A stretch of DNA of 64,000 nt from Arthrobacter frigidicola (GTDB taxonomy: Bacteria > Actinomycetota > Actinomycetes > Actinomycetales > Micrococcaceae), in assembly GCA_003602285.1 (NCBI GenBank), contig QZVU01000002.1:372001-436000 (forward strand). Direction: 5' to 3'. How positions within the stretch are numbered: position 1 is the stretch's first letter; the number at the start of each line of letters is the position of its first letter. The translations under genes were made by a program, and so were the position numbers. The notes under the pieces are model-generated. The model did no database searches, was not told the origin of the DNA, and saw nothing but the letters and a program-made list of their open reading frames with translations. Positions 1 to 8,550 of this stretch are shown here, piece by piece.

Positions 1-777
1 TTCCGCGGGATCCGCGCCGTGAAGTTCCCCGGCACGGATCCCGGCTGCGTCTGGGTCCTCGTCGTCGAACAGGCCCGCCACCGTGGCCCGGTAGCCGGCC
101 GACGCCTCCTTCGAACCGTCGGTCAGCTGGGCGTAGGCCAGCGCCAGGTGCGGCTGGAGCCTTTCGACGAGGCCCAGGCGTGCATGAAGCAGGCGTGCCC
201 CGGTTTCGGCAAGGTGCTGGTCCCACACCTCGAGGGTTGCCTCGTGCGCTCCCGAGAACCGCCCGGCCGCCCGGGCGGATTTCAGCAGCGCGTTGCGCTG
301 CTTGAGGACCCGCTCGTAATCGGCACGCAGGGCCGCCTGGTGCGGAACCAGCGTGACGAGGACCTCATCGAGATATCGCCGCCGGACGGCCGGATCGCCC
401 TTGACGAGGGCAAGGTCCTCTGGAGCGAAGAGCACGGTCTTGAGGATGCCTGCGGCCGCCCGCGCCCGGACTGGATTGGCCCGGTTGATCCGGGCGCGGT
501 TGGCGCCGGCGGCATTGATCTCCACCTCGACGCTTGTCCGCTGCACCCCGCGGACAAGCTTCCCCCGCACCAGCGCCCTCTCAGCGGAGAAGCCGATAAG
601 GGGCTTGTCGGTGCTGACCCGGTGCGAGGAGAGGGACGCAAGGTACCCGATGGCCTCGACGATGTTTGTCTTCCCCACGCCGTTGGGTCCGACGAACACC
701 GTCACGCCGGGAGCCAGTCCGGTGTCGAGCTGGTGGTAGCTGCGGAAGTCGGTGAGCGATAGGTGCTCTATGTACAC
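1..777 (-). CDS. recF: DNA replication/repair protein RecF, 3' end cut by window edge
   Basis: RecF is an SMC-like ATPase that loads RecA at single-strand gaps. Reading leftward from a GTG at 777, the protein begins MYIEHLSLTDFRSYHQLDTG, the usual RecF start, with a Walker A motif GPNGVGKT at about residues 30-37. About 259 codons are visible; the family is usually 360-400 residues, so the C-terminal third with the signature and Walker B motifs lies outside the window. The gene starts 10 nt after the gnd stop and closes the dnaA-dnaN-gnd-recF series. The order dnaN-gnd-recF is common in actinobacteria and supports the call. Confidence 0.93.
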   Translation of the reverse strand, partial: MYIEHLSLTDFRSYHQLDTGLAPGVTVFVGPNGVGKTNIVEAIGYLASLSSHRVSTDKPLIGFSAERALVRGKLVRGVQRTSVEVEINAAGANRARINRANPVRARAAAGILKTVLFAPEDLALVKGDPAVRRRYLDEVLVTLVPHQAALRADYERVLKQRNALLKSARAAGRFSGAHEATLEVWDQHLAETGARLLHARLGLVERLQPHLALAYAQLTDGSKEASAGYRATVAGLFDDEDPDAAGIRAGELHGADPAE

Positions 778-787
778 CGGCCCCCGC

Positions 788-1684
788 TCAGGCGGGATCC
801 TGGCGGGCCGGGCGTACCGCGTGTCCACCGAACTGGTTGCGGAGAGCCGCGACCATCTTCATCGCCGGGGAGTCGTCCTGCCGCGAGGCGAAGCGGGCGA
901 AGACCGAGGCAGTGATCGCCGGAGTGGGCACGGCGTTGGCGATCGATTCCTCGACGGTCCAGCGACCCTCACCGGAATCTTCGACGTAACCGGCAACCTT
1001 GGCGAGTTCGGGGTCGTCCTGCAGCGCGTTCACCATGAGGTCGAGAAGCCAGGACCGGACGACTGTTCCCTTCTGCCAGGCGGTGAAGGTTCCGGGCACA
1101 TCCTTGATGATGTCCTTGGCCTGCAGGAGTTCATACCCTTCGGCGTAGGCCTGCATGAGCCCGTATTCAATGCCGTTGTGGACCATCTTGGCGTAGTGTC
1201 CCGCACCGATGTCCCCGACGTGGACGAAGCTTTCGTGCCGCTCACCCTCGGGCCGGAGCGCATCGAAGATCGGCATGGCGCGGGCGACTTCTGCGTCGCT
1301 GCCGCCCACCATCAGGCCGTAGCCGTTCGCCAGGCCCCACACGCCGCCCGAGACGCCGCAGTCCAGGAAGGAGATGCCGTGCTCGGCGAGGAGTGAACCG
1401 TGGGCCTGGTCGTCAGTGAAGCGGGAATTGCCGCCGTCGATGACGAGGTCGCCTTCCTGCAGTGCGCCGGACAGTTCGCGGATGACGTTGTCGGTCACAG
1501 CTCCAGCGGGAACCATCACCCAGATGATGCGGGGAGCCGGGACCGCGGCTACCAGCTCATCGAGGGAGGACACATCGGTCAGGTCCGGGTTTCGATCGAA
1601 CCCGGTGACGGTGACGCCCCCACGGCGCAGCCGCTCCCTCATGTTGAAGCCCATTTTGCCTAGTCCGATAAGGCCAATATGCAT
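788..1684 (-). CDS. gnd: 6-phosphogluconate dehydrogenase, decarboxylating (short form)
   Basis: Oxidative pentose phosphate enzyme converting 6-phosphogluconate to ribulose 5-phosphate, CO2 and a reduced nicotinamide cofactor, in the cytosol. The 298-residue protein opens with a Rossmann motif (GLIGLGKMG) and has the substrate-loop signature SGGVWGLANGYGLMVGG near residue 115 and the catalytic segment KMVHNGIEYGLMQAY near residue 165. The length fits the short YqeC-like class rather than the 470-residue classical enzyme; that class often prefers NAD, but cofactor use cannot be read securely here. It lies between dnaN and recF on the same strand, a typical actinobacterial arrangement. Confidence 0.93.
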   Translation of the reverse strand: MHIGLIGLGKMGFNMRERLRRGGVTVTGFDRNPDLTDVSSLDELVAAVPAPRIIWVMVPAGAVTDNVIRELSGALQEGDLVIDGGNSRFTDDQAHGSLLAEHGISFLDCGVSGGVWGLANGYGLMVGGSDAEVARAMPIFDALRPEGERHESFVHVGDIGAGHYAKMVHNGIEYGLMQAYAEGYELLQAKDIIKDVPGTFTAWQKGTVVRSWLLDLMVNALQDDPELAKVAGYVEDSGEGRWTVEESIANAVPTPAITASVFARFASRQDDSPAMKMVAALRNQFGGHAVRPARQDPA

Positions 1685-1732
1685 TGCATTTACTCTTTCT
1701 ACCGTGGGGGTCGGCCGGCGTTACGCCGGTCC

Positions 1733-2857
1733 TTACTGGTTCGGAAGCCGAACGGGCATCAGGAGGTACCGGTAGTCTTCCCGGTCCTCGCCTGTGGCTT
1801 CCTCCTGTGCCGACATGACAGCCGGTTTTGGCGGGGAAGTGAACGAAAAGCGTACGAACTTGCTGGGGAAGGCGCCGAGGCCCTCGCTGAGGTACTGCGG
1901 GTTGAACGCGACGGTGATGTCGTCGCCGTCGAGGGTGGCCTCGATGGCTTCGGAGGCCTGGGCGTCCTCGCCGGTGCCGGCGTCAAGGGCCACCTGGCCC
2001 TGGGTGAAAGCCAGCCGCACCGGGGTGTTCCGCTCGGCCACCAGCGACACACGCCGCACGGCCTCGACGAGGGCACTGGTTTCGACGGTGGCGTGGATCG
2101 GCGTGGTTTCGGGGAAGAGGGACCGGATCTTCGGGTAGTCCCCGTCAACCAGCAGCGAGGTGGTCCGCCGGCCGCCGCTTTCGAAACCGATCAGTTCGCT
2201 GTCATCGGAGAAGGCGATGTTCAGGTCGCCGGCGCCGCCGAGGGTCTTGGCGACCTCGTTGAGGGTTTTGGCCTTGACCAGGGCGCTGGTGGAGATGCCC
2301 GGAGTTGAAGGTTTCCAGGACACTTCCCGCAGGGCCAGCCGGTACCGGTCGGTGGCGAGGAGCGTGATGAGGTCGTCTTCGATCTCCATGCGGACGCCGG
2401 TGAGGATAGGCAGGGTGTCGTCGCGGCTGGCGGCGATGATCACCTGGGAGACGGCCTGGGCGAAGGCATCACCGTCGACGACGCCGCTGACGGCGGGGAG
2501 CTTCGGCAGCTCGGGGTATTCCCCTTCAGGCATGGTGGCGAGGTTGAACCGGCTGTTGCGGCAGGTCAGGGTGACTTTCGATCCGTCAGTGGCCACCTCG
2601 ACGGGTGCCGAGGGCAGGCTGCGGCAGATGTCAGCGAGCAGGCGTCCCGAAACGAGGATGGTTCCTTCCTCGCTGATGTCGGCGGGGATCTCCAGGCGTG
2701 CGGAGATTTCGTAGTCGAAGCTCGCCAGGGAGAGGGCTCCACCCTCGGCCTTGATAAGCAGCCCTGCCAGCACGGGAACAGGCGGGCGCGGAGAAAGGGA
2801 GCGCGCTGTCCAGGAGACAGCCTCCGCGAGAACGTCCCGCTCAACTCTGAATTTCAC
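1733..2857 (-). CDS. dnaN: DNA polymerase III beta subunit (sliding clamp)
   Basis: Ring-shaped processivity clamp that tethers polymerase III to DNA. I chose the GTG at 2857 (protein begins MKFRVERDVLAEAVSWTARS), which gives 374 residues, the normal length, and has an AAAGGCGG ribosome site upstream; an in-frame extension to 2989 would add 44 residues unlike the family. Three repeated clamp domains of about 120 residues are evident. The end RYLLMPVRLPNQ matches the usual MPMR-type C-terminus. The gene lies downstream of dnaA across a 554-bp DnaA-box-rich spacer. Confidence 0.96.
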   Translation of the reverse strand: MKFRVERDVLAEAVSWTARSLSPRPPVPVLAGLLIKAEGGALSLASFDYEISARLEIPADISEEGTILVSGRLLADICRSLPSAPVEVATDGSKVTLTCRNSRFNLATMPEGEYPELPKLPAVSGVVDGDAFAQAVSQVIIAASRDDTLPILTGVRMEIEDDLITLLATDRYRLALREVSWKPSTPGISTSALVKAKTLNEVAKTLGGAGDLNIAFSDDSELIGFESGGRRTTSLLVDGDYPKIRSLFPETTPIHATVETSALVEAVRRVSLVAERNTPVRLAFTQGQVALDAGTGEDAQASEAIEATLDGDDITVAFNPQYLSEGLGAFPSKFVRFSFTSPPKPAVMSAQEEATGEDREDYRYLLMPVRLPNQ

Positions 2858-3411
2858 GGAAGGAAGCCGCCTTTCACAAAGTACCTCTTGAGTACAACCA
2901 CCGACATGGACGTACGTGGGCGGGGTCCGGTGTCTGTGCGGAAAGAGAATCCGGGAGGGCACCGTTGACCCCAACCCTGCTTGGAACACAGCTTAGCCTG
3001 AGCTGCCGGGTCCCGTGGATGGGTGCCGTCGGGACGGCCGGGCCGGCCGGCACAACGGGGAGGAGCGACCCGGAACGGGTCGGATCCGGGTCCGGACCGG
3101 GATGCAGGAACACGAGAGTGTTATCTGAAGAACTTTTTGAAGTTTAAGGTTCGTAGTGTTAATAACTGCTGTGGAAACTGTGGATAAGTCCATCCGCCGC
3201 CCGTAGTCCGCGGATCTGCCCTGTGGACAAGCTGTGTGTCCACAGCCCGTCCTGGAAGCCGGCCCTGTGGGGGAAATCCTTGTCATTTCGCGGATCCACA
3301 GCGTGGGTGGGGTTTTTCCTCAGGTTTCGGCAGGTTGTTCCGGGGGTTATCCACAGTTGTGTCCACAGCTGTTAATTTCCCGCCCGTTGGGCGGTCCTCC
3401 GGTGGGCGGTC
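2858..3411. other. dnaA-dnaN intergenic region, probable oriC core
   Basis: This 554-bp gene-free spacer carries DnaA boxes: TGTGGATAA (3179-3187), TGTGGACAA (3222-3230) and TTATCCACA (3347-3355) are perfect, and GTGTCCACA (3236-3244 and 3359-3367) differs by one base. An AT-rich stretch at about 3117-3168 is a candidate unwinding element. In actinobacteria such as Streptomyces and Mycobacterium the origin lies between dnaA and dnaN, so the position supports oriC. The dnaN promoter must also be here, but I could not pick it out. Confidence 0.82.
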
Positions 3412-4824
3412 TCAGGCTTCCCGCTGCTTGTGTTTGATGCGGTTTGTCAGTTCGGTCACCTGGTTGAAGATGGCCCGGCGTTCAGCCATCAGTTCGCGGA
3501 TCTTGCGGTCGGCGTGGATGACAGTGGTGTGATCACGGCCACCGAGCTCCTGGCCGATCTTGGGCAGGGACATGTCGGTCAGTTCGCGGCAGAGGTACAT
3601 GGCGATCTGCCGCGCCGTCACCAGGGTGCGGGTGCGGGACTTGCTGCACAACTCCTCGAGGCTGATCTGGAAGTAGTCGGCGGTCTGGGCCATGATCACC
3701 GTCGAGGTGATCTCCTGAGCGCCGTCATCGGAGATCAGATCCTTGAGCACGATCTCGGCCAGGTTCACGTCGACCGGCTGCCGGTTGAGGCTCGCGAAGG
3801 CCGTGACCCGGATCAGGGCCCCCTCGAGTTCCCGGATGTTCGTTGCGATCTTGGACGCGATGTACTCAAGGACGTCATCGGGTGCGCTCAGGCTGTCGCT
3901 GATCGCCTTCTTGCGCAGGATGGCAATACGGGTTTCGAGTTCGGGCGGCTGGATATCGGTGAGCAGGCCCCACTCGAACCGGGACCGCATGCGCTCCTCG
4001 AAGCCTGAAAGCTGCTTCGGCGGCAGGTCCGAGGTGATCACCACCTGCTTGTTGTGGTTGTGCAGCGCATTGAAGGTGTGGAAGAACTCCTCCTGGGTCC
4101 GGTCCTTGCCGGAGAGGAACTGGATGTCATCGATGAGCAGGATGTCCACATTGCGGTAGGTCTGCTTGAAGCTCGTGCCCTCATCGTCGCGGATCGAGTT
4201 GATGAAGTCGTTCGTGAATTCCTCGGAGTTGACGTATCGAACGCGGATGCCGGTGTAGAGATGCCGGGCATAGTGGCCGATCGCGTGAAGGAGGTGGGTC
4301 TTGCCAAGGCCCGAGTCACCGTAGATGAACAACGGGTTGTAGGCCTTTGCGGGAGCCTCGGCGACCGCGACGGCGGCGGCGTGGGCGAACCGGTTCGAGG
4401 AGCCGATGACGAAGGTGTCGAAGATGTACTTGGGGTTCAGCCGGCCGAACTCATGGGAGTTGCTCGGCGGCGTCGGCGACGGCTTGGGTTCTTCCCGCTG
4501 TTCCGGGGAGGGCGCCGATTCCGCAACCGGCTCCTCCTCGGCGACCGGAGTGAGATCGGGGTCGATGACGAACGCGCACTGGATGTCCTCCCTGAACACT
4601 TCGTGCAGGGCTTCGTCCAGGGCAGCCTTCAGCTGGGTCTGGAGCACCTCGCGGGTCAGTTCATTCGGGACGGCGACCAGCATCGTGGTGCCGATCAGTC
4701 CCTGGGCCTGGGCCAGAACGACGAATCCGCGCTGCCTCGGTGTGACGCGATCGTCATGCTCAAGGGTACGGATCACCTTCCGCCATGAGCTGCCGACGTC
4801 GTTGACCTCGTCCGTTTCCACCAC
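3412..4824 (-). CDS. dnaA: Chromosomal replication initiator DnaA
   Basis: AAA+ initiator that binds DnaA boxes and melts the origin. The 470-residue protein has an N-terminal helicase-loading domain (1-90), a Pro/Glu-rich linker (95-122), the AAA+ domain with Walker A GDSGLGKT (169-176) and Walker B ILLIDD (about 228-233), and a C-terminal DNA-binding domain with the signature [15 protein letters not shown] near residue 440. The start is GTG at 4824 or the next GTG at 4821, with GAGGGG upstream. DnaA-box-like sequences lie on both sides, so autoregulation is likely. It is shorter than Streptomyces DnaA because linker domain II is short. Confidence 0.97.
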   Translation of the reverse strand: MVETDEVNDVGSSWRKVIRTLEHDDRVTPRQRGFVVLAQAQGLIGTTMLVAVPNELTREVLQTQLKAALDEALHEVFREDIQCAFVIDPDLTPVAEEEPVAESAPSPEQREEPKPSPTPPSNSHEFGRLNPKYIFDTFVIGSSNRFAHAAAVAVAEAPAKAYNPLFIYGDSGLGKTHLLHAIGHYARHLYTGIRVRYVNSEEFTNDFINSIRDDEGTSFKQTYRNVDILLIDDIQFLSGKDRTQEEFFHTFNALHNHNKQVVITSDLPPKQLSGFEERMRSRFEWGLLTDIQPPELETRIAILRKKAISDSLSAPDDVLEYIASKIATNIRELEGALIRVTAFASLNRQPVDVNLAEIVLKDLISDDGAQEITSTVIMAQTADYFQISLEELCSKSRTRTLVTARQIAMYLCRELTDMSLPKIGQELGGRDHTTVIHADRKIRELMAERRAIFNQVTELTNRIKHKQREA

Positions 4825-5090
4825 AAATACCCCTCAAACCTTCACAATCCGCACTTGAAAATGGCCGTAATCCACAGGGTTGTACACAGATGGTGGATAA
4901 ACCGGCCCTGCCAAGACTAGAGGATGGAAACTACAGAAGATAGCGGTCAAACCGTGGACAAAGTAGGGCCCGGGACGGTCCTCCGGGGCGTTCGGGCGCC
5001 ACCCGGCGCGGTCCGGAGGACGCCGATTGTCCACAGGCGGATGTCCACAGGTGTGGATGATGCGGTGGATGGAGCCCGCCGCCGGCCGGT
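4825..5090. other. rpmH-dnaA spacer with a second DnaA-box cluster
   Basis: Several DnaA-box-like 9-mers occur here: TAATCCACA (4868-4876), TTGTACACA (4880-4888), GGTGGATAA (4892-4900), CGTGGACAA (4953-4961), a perfect TTGTCCACA (5027-5035) and ATGTCCACA (5041-5049). The spacer holds the divergent promoters of dnaA (leftward) and rpmH (rightward). It may be part of a bipartite origin or a DnaA autoregulatory region; the sequence cannot separate these. Confidence 0.7.
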
Positions 5091-5120
5091 TTGACGCTGC
5101 TGTGTCCCGTCGCCTAACGT
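5091..5120 (+). promoter_or_regulatory. Candidate promoter of the rpmH-rnpA-yidD-yidC operon
   Basis: TTGACG (5091-5096) and TAACGT (5115-5120) are separated by 18 bp and lie about 180 nt before the rpmH start. They resemble housekeeping-sigma -35 and -10 elements. The assignment rests on sequence match and position only. Confidence 0.5.
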
Positions 5121-5301
5121 TATGTAGTCCTTTATGTCTGCATTTCGCATGCCATCACGACTGTTCCGGGTAGTAAGAGGCCTCGGATGCGTGCTGGCGT
5201 TTCGAGCGTCCTGCGGGTGTGCACCTTAATCGCGTCAGTCTGTTCTTCCCCCTTGTTGCAATGGGCCGGACGCATCTCAAGATCGTCTTGGAGTAAACAC
5301 A

Positions 5302-5439
5302 GTGAGCAAGCGGACCTTTCAGCCGAATAACCGCCGTCGTGCCAAAAAGCACGGTTTCCGCCTTCGCATGCGTACCCGCGCAGGCCGTGCCATTCTGTCG
5401 GCACGCCGCAGCAAGGGCCGCACCGAACTGTCGGCATAG
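5302..5439 (+). CDS. rpmH: 50S ribosomal protein L34
   Basis: Small, very basic protein of the large ribosomal subunit. Translation from GTG at 5302 gives 45 residues beginning [19 protein letters not shown], the universal L34 signature, and ending [12 protein letters not shown] purine-rich ribosome site (TTGGAG) precedes it. As in nearly all bacteria it sits divergently upstream of dnaA and starts the rpmH-rnpA-yidD-yidC series, about 80 nt before rnpA. Confidence 0.97.
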   Translation: MSKRTFQPNNRRRAKKHGFRLRMRTRAGRAILSARRSKGRTELSA

Positions 5440-5523
5440 CGGTACAACCCTTTCCGCGATGAAGTCCGTCCTGGATCGCGCGGTGCTCGATACTTTTCCG
5501 GTTCCTTAGGAGAGGCACAGTCG

Positions 5524-5886
5524 ATGCTCGCGAAGATCCACCGGGTGCGCGTCGCCGGAGATTTTGCACGGACCGTACGTTCCGGTGCCCGCTCAGGGCG
5601 CCGGAACGTCGTCTTATATGCCCTGCCCCGTCCGGGTGGGCCCAGCCGGTGCGGATTCATCGTCGGGAAGAACGTCGGAAACGCCGTGACACGCAACCTC
5701 GTCAAGCGAAGGCTGCGAGCCGCGGCCGCAGCCTTCATCGCGCGCAACCCGCAGGGGCTCGACCTTGTGGTCCGTGCCCTTCCCGCTTCCGCCTTCGCGG
5801 GGTGGGATGATTTGAGCAGCGACTTCGACAAGGCGGCGGCCGGCGCGCTCCGGCGCTTCAGGGACAAGGGAGACACGGGATTGTGA
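5524..5886 (+). CDS. rnpA: Ribonuclease P protein component
   Basis: Protein cofactor of RNase P, which removes the 5' leader of precursor tRNAs. The 120-residue basic protein has the family signature KNVGNAVTRNLVKRRLR at about residues 49-65, where the RNR core contacts the RNA, and RVRVAGDFARTVRSGAR at the N-terminus. An AGGAGAGG ribosome site lies just before the ATG. It overlaps yidD by 4 nt (GTGA), indicating translational coupling. Confidence 0.95.
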   Translation: MLAKIHRVRVAGDFARTVRSGARSGRRNVVLYALPRPGGPSRCGFIVGKNVGNAVTRNLVKRRLRAAAAAFIARNPQGLDLVVRALPASAFAGWDDLSSDFDKAAAGALRRFRDKGDTGL

Positions 5887-6242
5887 CGGCGACAGGACCC
5901 CGGTACTGGAGCCTCCTGCCCGATGCGCCCCGCGGCCTGCTGATCCTGCTGCTGAAGGTTTACCGGCGGATCGTTTCCCCCCTCTACGGACCTGTCTGCC
6001 GGTTCTACCCGAGCTGCTCGGCCTATGCACTTGAGGCGGTCACCGTCCACGGCGCCCTCCGGGGAAGTACGCTTGCGGTGAAGAGGGTCCTGCGATGCCA
6101 TCCCTGGAACGACGGCGGCGTGGACCACGTGCCACAGGGCGGCAGGATTTTTCCCGAGGGGAAAGTGCCCGCGATAGTTGTGTTGAACCACCCGGTGATT
6201 CCGGACGATGACGAAGGCCGCCTGAGCGGTTCGAGGAGCTAA
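5883..6242 (+). CDS. yidD: Membrane protein insertion efficiency factor YidD
   Basis: Small membrane-associated protein that assists YidC-dependent insertion of membrane proteins. The 119-residue product contains the hallmark YRRIVSPLYGPVCRFYPSCS and SAYALEAVTVHG, with two cysteines in the CRFYPSCS core, and RCHPWNDGGVDHVP. The C-terminal tail after about residue 85 is longer and less conserved than the usual 70-90 residue protein. It begins with GTG inside the end of rnpA and precedes yidC by 6 nt. Confidence 0.92.
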   Translation: MTATGPRYWSLLPDAPRGLLILLLKVYRRIVSPLYGPVCRFYPSCSAYALEAVTVHGALRGSTLAVKRVLRCHPWNDGGVDHVPQGGRIFPEGKVPAIVVLNHPVIPDDDEGRLSGSRS

Positions 6243-6248
6243 CAGATT

Positions 6249-7211
6249 ATGGATTTCTTCGGGACGATTCTGTTCCCCTTCCGGTGGCTGGTGTCTTGGA
6301 TCATGGTGATGTTCCACGAGGGCTTCACCTTCCTGGGACTGGATGCGGCATCGGGCTGGACCTGGACGCTGTCCATCATCGGCCTCGTCGTGGTGATCCG
6401 GGCGGCCCTGATCCCTGTCTTCGTCAAGCAGATCAAGGCCCAGCGCGGCATGCAGGCCCTGCAGCCGGACCTGCGCAAGCTCCAGCAGAAGTACAAGGGG
6501 AAGACGGATCAGCTTTCGCGTCAAGCAATGACGCAGGAGCAGATGGCCCTGTACAAGAAGCACGGGACCAACCCGTTTGCGGCGTGTCTGCCCATCCTGA
6601 TCCAGATGCCGTTCTTCTTCGCCCTCTTCACCGTCCTGAACGGAATCTCGAAGGCGAGCAGGGAAGGCGAAGGCATCGGTGCCCTTTCACCGCAGGAAGT
6701 GCGGCAGTTCGATGACGCGACCATCTTCGGTGCGCCGCTGTCCTCAACCTTCCTTGGCAGCTTCGGCGGCAACATCAACCTGAGTGTGATCATCCTCTCG
6801 GTCCTCATGATCATCGCCATGACGGCCTCGCAGTTCATCACCCAGAAGCAGATCATGGCGAAGAACATGTCCGAGGAGGCAATGCAGAGCCCCTTCATGC
6901 GTCAGCAGAAGATCATGCTCTACATCCTCCCCCTGGTCTTCGGCATCGGTGGCATTAACTTCCCGATCGGCGTCCTGATCTACTGGACGACCACGAACAT
7001 CTGGACCATGGCCCAGCAGTTCTACGTCATCCGGCGCATGCCTACCCCCGGCTCCCCGGCAGCCAAGGCCCTCGCGGAGAGGCGCGCCAAGAAGGGACTG
7101 CCGGCTGTCCCGCTGCTCGGTGAGCGGAAGGGCGAACCCGTCGTCGAGACGGTCGCGCAGCCTCGAGTCCAGCGGGTCCAGCCCCAGCGCAAGAAGAGGA
7201 AGAAAAAATGA
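6249..7211 (+). CDS. yidC: Membrane protein insertase YidC
   Basis: Oxa1/Alb3/YidC-type insertase that places proteins in the cytoplasmic membrane with or without SecYEG. The 320-residue sequence has five hydrophobic segments, a conserved first core helix with an arginine (IIGLVVVIRAALIPVFVKQ), a cytoplasmic helical loop (residues 75-110), and a basic C-terminal tail ending QPQRKKRKKK that probably contacts ribosomes. It lacks the long periplasmic domain of Gram-negative YidC, as expected for an actinobacterium. It overlaps jag by 4 nt. Confidence 0.95.
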   Translation: MDFFGTILFPFRWLVSWIMVMFHEGFTFLGLDAASGWTWTLSIIGLVVVIRAALIPVFVKQIKAQRGMQALQPDLRKLQQKYKGKTDQLSRQAMTQEQMALYKKHGTNPFAACLPILIQMPFFFALFTVLNGISKASREGEGIGALSPQEVRQFDDATIFGAPLSSTFLGSFGGNINLSVIILSVLMIIAMTASQFITQKQIMAKNMSEEAMQSPFMRQQKIMLYILPLVFGIGGINFPIGVLIYWTTTNIWTMAQQFYVIRRMPTPGSPAAKALAERRAKKGLPAVPLLGERKGEPVVETVAQPRVQRVQPQRKKRKKK

Positions 7212-7753
7212 GCATCGATAACGAGCGCCCCGAACCTGTGGACATCACGGAGGAGGACGGCGACGACACCTCCAAGGCCTCCCGCCTCGAGGACGAGGGC
7301 GACGTCGCTGCCGACTATCTCGAAGAGCTCCTCGACATCGCCGACATCGACGGGGACATCGACATCGAGGTCCGCAGTGGGCGAACCTACATCTCCATCG
7401 TCTCCGAGGACCGCAGCAACAACGGGCTGAAGGCTCTGGTCGGGCGCGACGGCGAGGTGCTTGAGGCACTCCAGGAGCTCACCCGGCTGTCCGTGCTGAC
7501 CGCGACCTCGAACCGCTCCCGGCTCGTCCTCGACGTCGACGGCTACCGTGGCGTACGCGGCGATGAACTCCGGAAGATCGCCGAAGACGCTGTGGCCGAG
7601 GCGAAGGAATCCGGTGCCGAAGTAGTGCTTGAACCGATGAGCGCCTACGAGCGGAAGATCGTCCATGATGCCGTGGCCGAGCTCGGCTTCGTGAGTGAGT
7701 CGGAGGGCGAAGGCCCCGGCCGGCACATCGTGGTTTCCACCGCCGATGACTGA
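7208..7753 (+). CDS. khpB: Jag/KhpB-type RNA-binding protein
   Basis: Single-stranded nucleic acid-binding protein of the Jag (KhpB, SpoIIIJ-associated) family. The 181-residue protein has an acidic N-terminus (residues 1-45), a KH-like domain including GRTYISIVSEDRSNNGLKAL and VGRDGEVLEALQELTRL, and a C-terminal R3H domain around ERKIVHDAVAELGFVSE and PGRHIVV. The gene lies immediately after yidC, the classic position. The ATGACTGA junction couples it to rsmG with an 8-nt overlap. Confidence 0.92.
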   Translation: MSIDNERPEPVDITEEDGDDTSKASRLEDEGDVAADYLEELLDIADIDGDIDIEVRSGRTYISIVSEDRSNNGLKALVGRDGEVLEALQELTRLSVLTATSNRSRLVLDVDGYRGVRGDELRKIAEDAVAEAKESGAEVVLEPMSAYERKIVHDAVAELGFVSESEGEGPGRHIVVSTADD

Positions 7754-8420
7754 GGACCCTCAAGTCTCTGTCGGCGGAACGCCTCCGGCAGTGCTTCCCA
7801 CGGACGCGGAACGGAAGGCCGCGGAGGCGGTGTTCGGTGAACGGTTCGCCCTGGCGGAGCGCTTTGTGGAGCACCTTGCCACTTCCGGTATCGAGCGCGG
7901 GCTGTTGGGTCCCCGCGAGGTCCCCCGGCTGTGGGGGCGGCACGTCCTCAACTGCGCCGTCGTCGCAGAACTGATCGGGAACGGCAAGTCCGTGTGCGAC
8001 GTCGGAAGCGGTGCGGGCCTGCCCGGGATCGCCCTGGCCATCGCCCGTCCCGACCTTTCCCTTGTGCTGGTTGAACCACTCGAACGCCGGGTGGCCTGGC
8101 TCAATGAGGTCGTCGAGGACCTCGGCCTTGATAACGTCTCGGTCCATCGGGCCCGTGCCGAACAGGCCGTCAAGTCCGTCGACGTCGACGTGGTCACCGC
8201 ACGGGCTGTCTCCGCGATGTCCAAGCTGGCCGGCCTCACCATGCCCCTGCTCAGGGGCGAAGGCCAGGTCCTCGCGATCAAAGGCCGCAGTGCCGCCGAG
8301 GAAGTGGCCGACGCCCGGAAGGTCATCCGCCGCCTGGGTGGAAGCAGCGTCGAGATTGTCACAGCAGGCGAAGCCGTGCTGGAGGAACCGACGACGGTGG
8401 TCCGCATCACCGTCGGCTGA
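7746..8420 (+). CDS. rsmG: 16S rRNA (guanine-N7) methyltransferase RsmG
   Basis: SAM-dependent enzyme that methylates the conserved G527 of 16S rRNA (E. coli numbering); loss gives low-level streptomycin resistance in several bacteria. The 224-residue protein has motif I CDVGSGAGLPGIALAIARP near residue 85, the RLWGRHVLNCAVVAELI segment typical of GidB, and VVTARAVSAMSKLAGL. The ATG at 7746 overlaps the jag stop; an earlier in-frame start would intrude further into jag. It precedes parA, the usual gidB-parA-parB order. Confidence 0.94.
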   Translation: MTEDPQVSVGGTPPAVLPTDAERKAAEAVFGERFALAERFVEHLATSGIERGLLGPREVPRLWGRHVLNCAVVAELIGNGKSVCDVGSGAGLPGIALAIARPDLSLVLVEPLERRVAWLNEVVEDLGLDNVSVHRARAEQAVKSVDVDVVTARAVSAMSKLAGLTMPLLRGEGQVLAIKGRSAAEEVADARKVIRRLGGSSVEIVTAGEAVLEEPTTVVRITVG

Positions 8421-8550
8421 TTCCGGCGTCGGCCGCGGATCCCGAGCGGAGAGCCGGTGGCCGGATCGCCGCGCGGGAACGCCGGCAAGGTCAGGCAACC
8501 CGTTAGTCTTAGAAGTAACAGTGCCTGGCATGTTGGAAGTGAGCTACCGA

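Noticed and set aside
5319-6563. 414-codon minus-strand frame
   Set aside because: It runs antisense across rpmH, rnpA and yidD and part of yidC, all certain genes.
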